From NCBI GenBank assembly GCA_022661535.1, contig JAKULF010000008.1:2728001-2792000 (forward strand): DNA of 64,000 nt. The letters are read 5' to 3'. The position numbers and the translations under genes were made by a program. This document shows, one piece after another, positions 43,068 through 55,637 of the stretch. This DNA is from Eutypa lata (taxonomy: Eukaryota; Ascomycota; Sordariomycetes; Xylariales; Diatrypaceae). The first letter of the stretch is position 1. Each line of letters opens with the position of its first letter. The notes beneath the pieces are model-generated. The model saw nothing but the letters and a program-made list of their open reading frames with translations. It ran no database searches and was not told where the DNA came from.

Positions 43068-45629
43068 ATGGATAATCGCGAGGCGCTCTTCGGTGGAGGA
43101 AACCGCAGACCTTTGCCTGGTCGTCAGGTTCAAGGAGGAGGTCCTCGACCCGGTGGGCCGGGTGGCTATTCGTCCTTGCCGCCGCGACCTTCACAAAGCG
43201 ATCCACGCCAAGCTCCGCCCGACACCTCACGATATTACGATTCCCCACCTCCCAACGCTAACGGGAGGGACTACTATCGACAAGAACCCGCGCCCGCACC
43301 CACTGGATACGGGGGTCGTGCTCCGGCCGGTAAATTAACACTTCATGTCGAGAAGAATAAGGACCAAGACAGTAACGTATGTTACGTCTCGGAGCAAGAT
43401 TTCCCTGGCAATCGTGGCGCACTCTTCTACATATTGCTAGGTCTCCAGGGAGGCGTTGTGGTGACTGCCCAGGCTGCCCCTGATGTCCCTCCTGGAGAAG
43501 TTCGCATGAACAAGGCGCAACGAACATGGTGCCAAGTTAGTGACAGGCCCATGAGGCCTGAAGATTACTTCTCCGCCCAAGTTTATGATGGACCAAAATC
43601 ACCTTTGGCCAGCTTGGATGTCGAACTCGAATTCGCTGCCAAACCTATGGGCGCTCCTGTTCCATTAGACCAGGACGATCTCGAGAACGTCTTTCTAACA
43701 CGGTTTAACCAGCAAATCCTCTGCCCTGGCCAGCAGGGCATGCTTTCTTACTCGTCATACTATTTTAAGTACAAAGTCAAGACGGTCCAGGTTCTCGATC
43801 CTCGGATGGAGAAGTCTCGAGATGCAACCTCTAATCCTTCAGAGAGGGGCTTGGTTAGCAGCCAGGAAAGTACGAAGACCCTACTCAACATCTTCCCAGT
43901 ACCTCCTGTGAAACTAAAGGGGTCCCGAAAACGACCCGCTGCGAATGCTATCCTGCGCCCGGACTTCAAGTTCGCCGACATGGGAATTGGAGGTCTAGAC
44001 GAAGAGTTCAGTACTATTTTCCGACGAGCTTTCGCATCTCGAGTCTTCCCACCAGGTCTAGTTGCAGAAATGGGTATTTCCCATGTGAAGGGTATTCTTC
44101 TTTACGGACCACCCGGAACGGGAAAGACATTGATCGCTAGGCAAATCGGCAAGATGCTCAATGCCCGGGAACCCAAGATTATCAATGGTCCTGAGATCCT
44201 CAACAAATACGTTGGTGCCTCAGAAGAGAACGTTCGAAAGATGTTCGCAGATGCTGAAAAGGAGTACAAGGAAGCGGGTGAAGACAGTGGACTGCATATT
44301 ATCATTTTCGACGAACTCGATGCGGTTTGCAAGCAGAGAGGTAGCACCGGAGGAGGCACAGGAGTTGGTGACAGCGTAGTCAACCAGCTTCTCACCAAAC
44401 TTGACGGTGTGGAAGCACTGAACAACATTCTCCTCATCGGCATGACGAACCGAAAAGATCTGATCGATGACGCTCTTCTTCGACCAGGCCGTCTTGAGGT
44501 TCACATGGAGATTTCGCTTCCAGATGAAAACGGTCGTTTACAAATCCTCGGTATTCATACCGCCAAGATCCGAAAAGCCAAGAGATTATCCGATGATATT
44601 GACTTGAACGAGCTTGCTCGTGTGACCAAGAACTACTCTGGTGCTGAGCTCAACGGTCTCGTCAAAGCCGCGCTTTCGTATGCATTCACAAGACATACCA
44701 AGCTGGGCGACGTCACCGGTGTCATGGGCGATCCTGAGGATGTGATGCTGACAAGAGATGATCTCATGCGAGCCTTGGAGGATGTCAAGCCCGCCTTTGG
44801 TGTATCCGAAGAGGAACTTGAAAGCTCACAACCATATGGAATTGTCCACTATAGCCCACATATCGAGTCGATCCTCTCCAACGGCCTCAGCTTTGTCGAG
44901 CAAGTCCGGATCCCACAAAACGCCCCTCTCTTCTCGGTCTTAGTCCACGGACCCCGTGGGGCCGGAAAGACGGCGCTTGCCGCTGAGATAGGATTGAAGT
45001 CCGAGTTCCCCTTCGTCAAGCTCGTGCGCCCAATTGACGTCGGAACGAACGAGTCCTCCAAGCTTGACTACCTACGCCGCGTCTTTGCCGATGCTCACAA
45101 GTCGCCCCTCAGCATAGTGATCCTCGACCGTATCGAGGCGCTCATCGACTGGAACCCCATCGGACTTCGGTTCTCCAACGCGGTAGTACAGTATATAAGT
45201 GCTATACTCCAAACCACCCCTCCGAAGGTATGTAGTCGATCTCCTTTTCCTAGTTGTACATAAACCAATACTGATTATTTTCCACAGGGACGACGTCTCC
45301 TCATCATGGCGACGACCAGCCAACGGTCCATGCTTGACCAGCACGGCGCGTTAGAGTTCGACCGAGAGATCGCCGTGCCGGCCGTCAAGGACCTCCGGGA
45401 GCTGCAGGCCCTCCTGTCGGCGACCGGCAAGTTCGACAACCCCGCGGACATCAACGGCGTCATCAGCGAGCTGCGGTCCATCACGGGATCAGAGAACGTC
45501 GGCATCGGCGTGAAGGCCATCTTCTCCGCCATCGAGACCGCCCTCGTGAGGAGGGATCAACCCCTTGCGTCCACGCTGGCCGCGGAGATCAGCGAGATCA
45601 TCGCTACGAGGAACCCGGATGGTCTTTAG
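43068..45629 (+). CDS. SEC18: SEC18 / NSF vesicular-fusion ATPase
   Basis: 833-residue AAA+ ATPase that disassembles SNARE complexes together with SEC17 (alpha-SNAP) so that membrane fusion can continue. Two exons, 43068-45227 and 45288-45629, split by a 60-nt intron (GTATGT donor, ACTGATT branch, CACAG acceptor). Seen: a Gly/Pro/Arg-rich N-terminal extension, the N domain (about 85-290), D1 with Walker A GPPGTGKT (347-354), Walker B IIIFDELDA and the GGTGVGDSVVNQLL region, and D2 with Walker A GPRGAGKT (628-635) and the degenerate acidic box ILDRIEAL typical of NSF D2, which serves hexamer assembly. The second exon supplies the C-terminal part of D2 (GRRLLIMATTS). ATG context (GCCATGG) is excellent. 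A single-copy essential gene is expected. Confidence 0.97.
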
Positions 45630-45937
45630 GGGCTTGATGGAAGGAAGGAGTGTGGTGTGATTGCAAAGGGTATAAGGGTATAACCTAACTGCTGCTTAAA
45701 ACTAGACTCGAATCGAAACCTTAGATGATGGAACAGGAATATAAAGGCGAAATCGAAGAAGATTGATCAGTGTTACGATCTATGCTGATAAATGTGATGA
45801 TGATGATGATAATGCAAGTAATCAAGTTCATAAGCATGATAAAGCTATACAGGGTGAACTGTGTAGTTACATTATTTGAATATATCGTAGACATCCTTAC
45901 GATCAACGATGATTCGCCTTCGACATTACCCATGGAC
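45630..45937. other. Short convergent 3' region
   Basis: Spacer of about 0.3 kb between convergent genes, AT-rich with a (TGA)n run at 45795-45810; likely holds both polyadenylation regions. Confidence 0.6.
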
Positions 45938-47626
45938 CTACGAAGGGAAGACAACAACCGCACCCACCAAAGCAGCAACAACCCATACAGCGATCAGCAT
46001 CCCCACATCCCCACCAGCGCCAGCAACCCGGAGCGCGGCGCCCCCGCTACCCTCCCCATCGCCCTCTCCCTCTCCCGCACCCTCGGTCATATCTCCAGCC
46101 TTATGCACGAGCGTGACCATGGGCGTAGTAACGACCCCCGTGTATAGGTCCTCTTCCTCGTCACCTCCACGAAACCCGCTACTACTACTATCATCATCAT
46201 CCACACCAAAGGTCGTCATCAAAGCCGTCCAGAGGGGCCCCGTCTCCGTCCCCGTCGCCGTATAGCTGATGGCCGACCCCGTCACTGCCGTCCCGTTCCA
46301 CTGCAATATGTAGAATCGAATCAGTAAAATTTTTATTTTTTTTTCCTCCTTAGCAAATAGATATCCTAGCGACGTGTGTGGTGTAGTGTAGTGTAGTGTG
46401 GGAGATGTTCGGCTCCCGAACATACTGACATGCCCCGGATAACTAGTAGGTAACTAACTTAAAAAGGGAAGGAAGAAAGATAAAATAACTACGAAAAGCT
46501 AGGCACTTACGGTGAATGTCGCCTCGACGAACGTCGGCCCGGAGCCCGCTCCGCCTCTCCGCTGGCATCCCGTCGTCGCCGTGTAGGCTGAGCGAGGCAG
46601 GTTCGAGTAGCAGACGTTTCCGGCTAGCAAGGCTGTCCATGCACTGTTAGGGAGCGCGTGTGTGGTTAGTAATAACTAAGTAGTAACAGGAAAACTTTGT
46701 TCTTTTGGAGGGGGTTTGTTTATGAGAGAATGCCGCACCAGGGTTGGTAGTTGGGATAAGAAGGGCATTATGTACGAATAGGAATATGAAAGAAATAAAA
46801 GAAAAGGAAAGAGCTTACGAAGGGCAGCAGACCACGGCTGTCTCGCCCGGGGCAAGGGCTTCCATCAGGATGTTGGGAATCGGGTTGATCCCCGGAGTGT
46901 ACTAGTTACAACATCTAGAGTCAGCAATGCTCCTTTATAGCCAGGCATTCTTAGCTAGGTGCCATGGGTGTGGGCTATTCGGGAGTCTTGTTTGCTCTCT
47001 AAGCATGTCTCCTTCCAGTAAAAGTTCAAGCACTTGAAGCGAGCTAGCTAGCTAGCCACAAGAGGAAGAAAAATAACGCCCCCCCCCCCAAAAACAATTT
47101 GACTTACGTCTTCGGAGGAATCCGTGGCGACGTTGTTGCTGCTGTCACCGGAACTAGAACTAGAACCAGAACTAGAGTTGGAGTTGGAGTTGGTGCTGGT
47201 GGAGCTAGGCGCCGCCGACGTCTCGGCGGGTACCCACGCCGACGGCGCGAAGATGCCCTCGGGGCTCAGCAGCGACGCGCCGTCCTCGCCGCGGGCGCGC
47301 GCGGCGACGCCCGCTGTCGTCCAAGCCGACGGGCACGCGGCCGCCGGCGAGAAGAACGGGATCTCGTCCGGCGGGCGGGGGTCGTCGGTCGACCTGACCG
47401 AGTAGTAGTACCGCTCCTCCCAGGCGGCACCCGAGGGGAAGCAGTCCGCCAGGCGGTGGCCCACGTACGTGCACGACTCGGCCCAGTAGGCGTACATGGG
47501 CAGCTCGGGGAGCGCTAGGGACGCGGCCGGGGGCGTCGTCGCGCATGATGCCGGCGCTGTGAAGGTCGTGGTTAGGGGCCCGAGGTTGTGCAGGATGTAG
47601 GATGATAGGGTGGTTATGGTTGGCAT
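45938..47626 (-). CDS. Ser-rich surface protein with C-terminal TM
   Basis: Reconstructed four-exon gene of 365 residues: 47108-47626, 46819-46901, 46511-46643 and 45938-46300; introns of 206, 175 and 210 nt are long for this window but have canonical ends, and all phases agree. The N-terminal region starts LGPLTTTFTAPASC and contains several cysteines. A Ser/Asn-rich linker (about 140-170) follows. The spliced middle reads YTPGINPIPNILMEALAPGE, ..VVCCPSAWTALLAGNVCYS, then FVEATFTWNGTAVTGSAISY, which argues that the joins are right. The C-terminus has a Gly/Glu-rich stretch and a hydrophobic segment (GMLIAVWVVAALVGAVVVF) as the last 19 or so residues, fitting a membrane tail or GPI signal. 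No clear N-terminal signal peptide is visible, so the topology is uncertain. I do not recognise a named family. Confidence 0.7.
46381..46399. repeat. (GTGTA)n tandem repeat in an intron
   Basis: Nearly four GTGTA units within the third intron of the surface-protein gene. Confidence 0.7.
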
Positions 47627-50488
47627 TGTGAAGAGGGGGGGGGTAAGGGGGAGAGGAGATAGGGGTGGTGTTGATCTATGAGTTTAGGTAAGTATGTTAA
47701 AGTGTAGAGCTGCAAATCGACAACTCGTTGTGGAGAGTGGTAGATCATGCCATGACTATCATAGACGCAGAGATCGTGGAGAGAGAAATAGTTCTTCCCT
47801 GCTGTTGTCTTGGCGGCTCTTGGTATTTGCGGCACAGTTAATCCTATCGGCCGAGGTAAAATACAAATTTGCTGGTCCTACGTAAAGAGCTGAGGTTACG
47901 CTCAATAGTGAGATGCTTGGCGTTCCGGGTTGCTATGCTGGGTGGCCAATACAATAAGTACACATTATCATCATAAGTTTCAGTCGCATGGGTCGATTTG
48001 TGGTTAGGCAGTCGCCCGCCCCGCCAACGCCGATGCTGTTTGAATCCTTCGGGCCGCATTCGGGCAACCTCACTTACATACCGAGGCAGACCATCGCGCA
48101 ATTCCCTCGTGCCAGCACAACTATGGAAGCTGTAATAAACGCTGACTTTTAATAGGGTACATATATGGAAGGTAGGTGGTGGCCTTCTCTTAGTTAATGG
48201 AGTATCTCTCCTATGCGGTCAACTCGGATAGGATATATCTGAACAGTCTAGAGACCAAACATCTTATATTCGGATCAAAGAAACATCTCAAGCTGATGAA
48301 AATGATGGTGGTGCCAATCATTATCTAATCGAGTACACCAATTACTTGTAATTTATCAGTAGAATAGGAAGGTTCCAATATCGACCGATATAATCTACTG
48401 GATTATTCTGCTTGCCACTAGAGTATTGTGATGAATTATGGAATCTATGGACTGCCTTGATGCACAGTCATTTAAATAATTTCAATTCCGGACTTCCTCT
48501 TAACTATGATCAATAACTGTATGCCTATCAAGTTCTTTCAAGGAAGTCGCGATCTTTGGTAAAGTGCTCCTTTAATACTAAAGCGTATCATAGACTGTCC
48601 TATTCTACGCTGTACCGTACTACGAAGACTCATCATCTATGTATCATCTATGTCTTCCAAATGTAAATGTTCTGATATATTTTGTATTTAAGGTCGTTTC
48701 AGCGTAAAAGGTAGGCTTCACACTAGATACCTGTGGTTACACATAGTTTGTTTCTTTGACTACTGTTGTAAGGAGAAGAACCAAGTTTTAAGAGCTTATA
48801 CCCTTCTATCATACCTACCAACTACCTTTTTCTATAGTAAATTTTCTTTAGATTTATGTTATGGGGAGAAGGGGAGGGGTTTCTACTTTGCCACTTCAGT
48901 ATCTGTGGGCATCGTAGTCAGTGGGCGACCAGCGTTCGTTGGAAAAGAAAATAGTATAAATTCATGAGCTCATTGGATATAATGATAGCCAGTTCATAGT
49001 TTCAAAACGACTACTCTATTTGACCCCTACGTTGTAGTGAGCAGTGACGGTGAAAATCAAAACTATCATTCCAGGGCCAAATGTCACGGCAAGTAAATTA
49101 TCCCACTAACCGCTACATCACCATATCCCTACGCTATAGTAAAAGTATGCAAGTGAACGAACCTAGTATTGCTGCCATTATAATAGAATATCTGCGGGTA
49201 AACACACAGAGGCAACTAGCTAGTGCTGCAATACTGAAGAGCAAATAAACGGTTCTTATTATAACCTTCACTAAGAAATACCCTCTTGACGTTAAGAACA
49301 AGTTCTGCTAATAATATGAAAGAACCTTGTGGCCTTAACCCCTATTTCCGGAACCATTACCCCTGAATCTACTGAAATAAAGGATCACTGCTGCCTCTTC
49401 AAGCTGCATCGGCCTCAAAGTAGTTTCTACCTGGATGATATTGTAATATGGTTTATTTAATTGTAGCCATTATGTTTTCCCTTTTTGTCCTCCGTCCCAG
49501 GCAAGGGGAGTCATATGGGATAGGAAAGTGGGTACCCGATAATATAATGCCGGCCAAGCCCACGATGTGCGCCAGCGGATCCGGAGCAGATCACAACTCC
49601 ACAGTGAGCCCTGTTAACGGCAACAGGTTCTTAAATGCAAACATATTCAAATATGTATGTCTCGAAATTTTATTATATGGTCAGATGCATATAGAGCTAA
49701 AAACAGGATTGCCCTTTTCCTATGCTCACGCCTCTTGTCCTTAACTTTCATTCTGACTATAGAGTAAGTAGTTAGATGCTGGCCTCCACGTAGCCATGCT
49801 CTATAATTATAACAGCCATATTTAGCCATGGTGCCATGGTAGGGTCTTATTAAGTTAATTTGGGTTCCGGCAAAGAAAGAGCCTCGCCTGTCATTAAAAC
49901 CTGGGGTGATTGCTACTCCAAAACAGGTAGGGAACAATAACTTCAGGTACAATATCTTGAAGACCAGGCCTAATGCACATATGTAGCTACGCTATCCCGG
50001 TCTACCCGTGTTGGTATACGATATGATTTGCTAAGACTCAGTAATGTGGATCGTGCTGAAATATATACCTTCGGGGCCAGCACCGACAGATACGGCCACA
50101 TGATTGGCTGAGCTCGTTTCATACCAAACTAGGAGATCTCGGCTCAATAAGGTCTGTGGGCTCTCCCCCTTAAGATGAGATAGATTATGCTTGTTATTTC
50201 TGTAAGTGAAAGTTATAAAAGAAAATATGCACCAACCCGTATACTGTATTACATAAACTGTAACTTGAAGTGTTAAGGTTTTTAGGGTGTTAATACAACC
50301 GGAGGCGCCTCCGAAAACGTTTCCAGATTGTTATCTATGGAAGGACCACCTGTACTTAGTAGGTAAGGTAAGTTAAAAATATGTGATTCCATTCTGGTAC
50401 ATAAACCTGATAACGTCATGTGTCGTCACAAAAAGAATGTTGGAGCCGGGCATTTTCCTCCGGATTATCCAAACTGCAGGTGTCTCCC
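47627..50488. other. Intergenic, 2.9 kb
   Basis: Mostly AT-rich spacer. A 98-codon frame at 49448-49744 begins with a hydrophobic stretch but has no other supporting feature. Near the right end lies a 14-bp CGG-N8-CCG palindrome (50300-50313). Confidence 0.5.
50300..50313. promoter_or_regulatory. CGG-N8-CCG palindrome upstream of bZIP gene
   Basis: A perfect 14-bp palindrome, CGGAGGCGCCTCCG, in otherwise AT-rich DNA, 176 bp upstream of the proposed bZIP start. Inverted CGG triplets are the typical half-sites of dimeric Zn2Cys6 regulators. Which factor, if any, binds is unknown. Confidence 0.4.
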
Positions 50489-51468
50489 ATGAACTCCCTT
50501 CCCCACCTAACGTCAAGTCACATCGGGGTAGGTGTGTATGCCTTACTACAACCAACGACCTGAGAAGAGGTAAATCAGATTCAATGTAATTGACCCAAGA
50601 CTATGGTATGGCATAAACGAGCCTGACGAGTTGTTTGGAACCATGTGCTCTTCCAAACAAGATAACATACGACGTGATTATGGGCCTGGAGGGGCTCCAA
50701 CCTTATTCCTTCCCGACACAGCCATGTGGCAACCAACCGAATCGAGTTTCGACCCTTCAAAGGTACCCGATAGTTCCATCGTACCTTCAATGCCGCCAAT
50801 CGCCCCCATCGACGATCCGTATCCATGGACTGCAGACGAAAACAATGAAAGAGAAGATGCTACACGGGACGGACTTTATCTCCCTGGCCCGCCACAATAT
50901 GTGAGTAATTCCCACCGTAGCTTTTGACACATTTCAGCATTGATTGACGAGTTAGTTGGATCATGCTAACTTCTGCTTCCCATCTCACCAGCTCGATCCA
51001 AGCACTATAGGCCCGGTTAGTCTCACTGGCGTGGATGTGATGGAGCCGGCCCCTCTCGTACACGACTCGTCATCTTCGAATTCATATACCCGCCACCACA
51101 GCTACACCCAAAGCCCAGAGACACCCCGTATGCCAAACGCGCCGACAGTTCCCATAAAGATAGAGGACACGGCGTCAAATGGATCCGTAGAGACCGAGCA
51201 TACTGATGGAAACGACAAAACCCTCACATACCGCGAAAGAAATCGTATCGCGGCGCACAAGTGCCGACAGAAGAGCAAGAAGGGTGTTCAGGAGCTACAG
51301 CAGCAAGAACGAGATCTCGCCGAGCAGAACAGATTCCTCGTCGCCCACGTTGATCACCTTAAGAACGAAGTGCTCGGCCTGAAAACCGAAATTCTAAACC
51401 ATGGGAACTGCCAGGATGACCTCATCCAGAACTACATTGCCGAAAGCGCTAAGAAGTTGCAGTCTTGA
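50489..51468 (+). CDS. bZIP transcription factor
   Basis: ATF/CREB-type basic leucine-zipper regulator. The C-terminal exon (50992-51468) has the basic region RNRIAAHKCRQKSKK (signature N-x2-A-A-x-K-C-R) followed by a heptad-patterned zipper (LQQQERDLAEQN..LVAHVDHLKNEVL). It is joined to the exon ending at 50900 by a 91-nt intron (GTGAGT, GCTAAC branch, CACCAG). The start is uncertain. An ATG at 50643 gives about 243 residues, but the frame stays open upstream and reads protein-like (VIDPRLWYGINEPDELFG). A candidate extra first exon, 50489-50535, with a 43-nt intron (GTATGC..ATCAG) would supply an ATG and a total of 281 residues. The N-terminal part is acidic and Pro/Ser-rich, as in activation domains. 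Target genes unknown. Confidence 0.78.
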
Positions 51469-54400
51469 TAGCGAATGTCGTTCGAATGATTACTATCCTT
51501 CGCTATCCTCAGTTCCTCTCGATCTCAAACAGTTTCAGCATCGAGACACAATGCGAATGAGGGGCAAGGAGCAAGGAGGTTCAATTCGCCACACTTCTCT
51601 AATTCCTCAAATGGTGGAGGCGAACAGTATCGCGGTATACTAACTACCCATATGAGTAGCAACCAACAGACATAATTGCGATACCAGGTTTTAAGATCCA
51701 CTCACATTAAAAAGGCGCTTGGAGCTGTTAAGAGGGCAAATGGAGTTCGGCTGAGGGCAGTGTGAGAGCAGCACCCTGATTTTCGTGGATTGGACCGGTA
51801 CGAATTTATGACATATGAGTTATGAGAAATAGCTCTCGAGAAGTTCATGGAGAGAAGTTATAATGCCATCTTCCCTATTGACCCGATTATTAACTGATCG
51901 GATTATTATGAGTTGATTTAGTTCGGGCTCTCAATCATACTTATCGGTTTTGGTTGCTCAATTGCTTGCTCACTACGTCATACAATAGGATGTGTATATG
52001 TTCGCTTCTATCACTCTAACGTAATGCGGGGCTAGAGACTATACATCTACTCCTAGGAGAAACGGACTTGGTAAGCTGTGGCGATTGATTGCGGCACCAG
52101 GGCAACGTTGTCGGGAGCAATTTTACTAATCACATGTACAATACTTACAACGAATCATGTCAAGTCTGTTGACCACTTCCATACTTCATTTGCCACGTTG
52201 GCAATGCGCAACAACCACTAAGCCACTTAGATGCAACGAAAGTCCCGTACGACTATATCAAAAAGAAGATCAACGATGGGGTACTATGAACGAGCATCTA
52301 GTTGCCGCGAAAAAAACTGCTACTTGAAACGAAGATAGCACCGTTCTATTTGACATTGCGAATCGCCCGTCTACATACAATCAATGTTCAGGCTCTTAGA
52401 TAAGGTGCCCTTCAAGGCCAAGGACGATTATACGCCATCAGCCCATGTATACCTACCTAATCATCTGGTTGTGAAGAGCCATATCGGTCCACCAGAACCC
52501 CCACTGCAATCGGCCGGTCCCGGAACTGATATAACATTTAGCAGTATATGTACATGATTGTATAAACGCGTTGTGTTACTGCACGAAGATGATGGCACTT
52601 GCATGATCAGCACTGGCATCAGGTGATTAATGATATCATGAACGGCTAGACTGGCAAAGTTTAATCCCTCGATCACCTCATAATGACATATAGAAGATAA
52701 TTTTATATCACAACGTTAGATCTCCCGAGACCTAAAACATGTTTTGTGTCGTGTGACACTTAACAAGATTACTCATCATTATGTCACTGAAGGCTCATAC
52801 ATATTTATGGTCGACATATTGTCTCTGGTGGTGCCTCTATTTTCTACTCGATCCTGTTCACATTGCGCGCATGGATAACCTACAGCCAAGATATCTGGCT
52901 CACTCTGATAAAACCCCAAACAAATGGACCGACCACATAGGCCCATCGAGTTTCTCTCGCAGTCGGCCGGGGTCTACGAGACCTTTTATGTCTTTGGGAA
53001 ACAATATCTCGTGTCGTGTGAGGGGGCCCATTGTCATAAACGCGCCATCTAATCAAATCGTATCTAATAACGGAAGTTGAGAACTATCTCATTGGGCTAT
53101 ATCAACACGACCATTAGGCTCTCTCACGTGATACAGAGCATATTAATAACTACCACCTGAAGACATGGATCTTACAACGTCCAAGCAAGGTAAAGAGTTC
53201 ACTCACTTTAACGACGATATCGACCAGCGAGCTAACGAAGTCCCAAGTAAATACACACGCCTTTTATTTGCATTAAAAATGACTGGAATGACTGAAGGGT
53301 ATAGAAAGTCTTTCCACGACGCACCAATCACACATAGACATATCTCACTTGCGCCCTTGGTTGCCTGGATCTAGTTTCACACACGTGAGGTATATGCAAT
53401 GTGGTGACTTACATAATTATGCATACAGTATACTTACCCCTGTCCATCTGCTAAAGTATGCCTTTCAAGCACCCATACACACCCGGAATGTCCAAAAAAA
53501 GACTAAAAAGGAACACGCCAGGATGGTCGGAGAGCTTACACGTTACTTCTTTTCTTTAGATACAGTGTCAAGCATGGCATGCTCCTGCACGGGGCGGGTG
53601 GATCATGGATATTTAAGGCCGTCCCATCACGGGTTTCTCCAGACCCAGCGGCAGGAAATGGGACTCGCCGGCTTCGGTCGTATTAGGTATTGGTCCAAAG
53701 CCCCACGTCGTGATATTTGCCCGAGCCGAGGGCGGAGGGGGGGAGGTCCTCCGCCTGTCTGTATGCCGCTGTTTCGGATCCGGCAGGTGCGGGAACCCGA
53801 ACCCAAAGACCGGCCCCCACCACGGCCACTAACTAACTCTAGATACTTTGGTCCTGTTACCGCCCCCCCAGCACCGCCTATGCCGAGCTCCGCCTGCAGA
53901 GGTAGGTACCGTTTCACGCATCGCAAGGGAAACGCGGCCATGTGTGGGGTTCTGGCAATCAGAAAACGGTATAACTGCGTGCGTTACAGCTACACCTTTC
54001 ACGTAAGTAGGTAGTCGTTGCTGGTCAGACTTACGGATCCGAGGACACCGGGGGAAAAGTTGGCTACTAACGTCCGTCCCGGTGGCCTCGATAATCGAGG
54101 ATCATGGCCACAGCTCTAAACAGTTTAAAAATGTAGACTCATTATGATTAAGAAGAGTGTAGTACATAACTGCATCTGCCGCCACATATTAGTTCCTCTA
54201 CCTATTTACTTTCACTATTTAGCCTTTGTTCTTGTTTTTTTTTGCTTCTTCTTGAAATATAATTAACAGTACTTGGCGCTAACTGATGACTATGAGGTCG
54301 AGAATGTCCGGTAACTGGTAGTAGTAATAGCAGGAGCCAGATAGTGGCAACTTCGTCGAGCAGCCCCGGGCAGTCCCGTCAAGCAATATCGGTATACGGC

Positions 54401-55307
54401 GTATGTCCTCCAATAGTATCACATTAACAAACCACGAACTGGTGACTTTGTGAAGAACCAGGTTAAAAATACTATAATGGCAAATTATCACGGAAGAAAT
54501 ATCATCCTGTGTTAATCCTGGCTTAGTGCCTCCATGCGGGAATCCTATAAAATGTTATACTCTGATTTCTGCAGTCCTCTAGACCAGGATCTTCCTCTAT
54601 TAAGTGCGGAAAGTTTCCGCCAGCCAAGACTACTATGTACGCTAAGTAATACAGTAAGGAAAGGGGTAGGGTTGCATTCTACCGCGGCATAGTAGGAACA
54701 TGAATATTAATGGAAAGTCTAGAAACCGATGGCATCGCTACCATCGCGAGCCAAGCTTTAGTCCGAGGGCAATCCGAGCACAATGCCTCGACAGGGCTGT
54801 GAACCGTTTTTATCAGTGTATCGTAAAAGGCAACTGCCGGAGACCCCTGGTTAATCCCTGCCTTAAACAGGAAGCTGGACGCCCTTCTCCCGTTCCACTA
54901 CCAATAAAACTTCAGTTTTGGACATTGGCATAGTCGCCGGCATCACCGTCGTGATGCATGCGATCTATAGTGACTTAAGTTCTATAGTGCATCCTATGGC
55001 TGGGAATGTTGGCAAATAACCATATGTTTATTAATCATAGAAGGCGTCAACTCTGGGCGCATTAACAAAAGTAGAATAGAATGCCATAGGTAATATAGTA
55101 AGTAGTAGAAGAGCTGCACTGTCCAGAGTATATATATCGTCGACTGTATCCCGTGTCTCTTACCGTCATGATTTCCTATCAGACACATCAAAGGAACAAA
55201 ATCCGAAGCCTAATACCATCAACCTAAACACGCCTTCTCGTTCACCACCACGTATCCATCCATCCAACTCACAACCATCTACAAACCAACCCATAGCCAT
55301 CACCACC
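51469..55307. other. Gene-poor region of 3.8 kb
   Basis: No convincing gene. A GC-rich island at about 53575-53960 stands out from AT-rich flanks and has long overlapping frames on both strands without recognisable features; it includes an 8-bp stem inverted repeat (53731-53738 with 53748-53755). The remainder is AT-rich. Confidence 0.5.
53731..53755. repeat. GC-rich inverted repeat
   Basis: GGCGGAGG pairs perfectly with CCTCCGCC across a 9-base loop inside the GC-rich island of an otherwise gene-poor region. Function unknown. Confidence 0.6.
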
Positions 55308-55637
55308 ATGCGGTTCTTCCCCTCATCGATCCTCCTCCCCCTCGCCTCCCTCGCCTCCTTCTCTTCTCCCGTCAGCGCACAGGGACCGGGGTGGACCGGG
55401 ATCGAGGTGTACTACTACACGGGGCCGAACTGCACGGGGACCGAGGGCGGCTCGGCCGTCTGGGGCTGCCAGCTCCGCGATGTCCAGAGCGCCATCGTCA
55501 AGGCCGGCGAAGTCTTCGCCCACTACAACACGAACTGCATGGACGACGAGCCCGCCCGCTTCGCCGTCGAGGACGGCTGCTTCTCCGCCGAGGGCTACCG
55601 AGCCTGGGATGCGTTACCCCTCGAAGATGGCAATTAG
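55308..55637 (+). CDS. Small secreted cysteine-containing protein
   Basis: Single-exon 109-residue protein with a clear signal peptide (hydrophobic ILLPLASLASFSS, likely cleavage after ...PVSA24). The mature ~85 residues contain four cysteines (42, 54, 77, 91), enough for two disulfides, plus aromatic strands (IEVYYYTGPNCTG, GYRAW) and one potential N-glycosylation site at Asn41. Codon usage is very GC-rich compared with the surroundings, and the ATG context (CACCATGC) is good. Size, secretion and cysteine content fit a small extracellular or effector-type protein, but nothing shows a host interaction. It stands alone between two gene-poor stretches. Confidence 0.75.
   Translation: MRFFPSSILLPLASLASFSSPVSAQGPGWTGIEVYYYTGPNCTGTEGGSAVWGCQLRDVQSAIVKAGEVFAHYNTNCMDDEPARFAVEDGCFSAEGYRAWDALPLEDGN

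Noticed and set aside
49448..49744. 98-codon frame with hydrophobic N-terminus
   Set aside because: The signal-like start is not followed by any patterned sequence; insufficient to call a gene.
53349..54014. 221-codon plus-strand frame
   Set aside because: Spans the GC-rich island; the sequence looks random and no homologous motif is evident.
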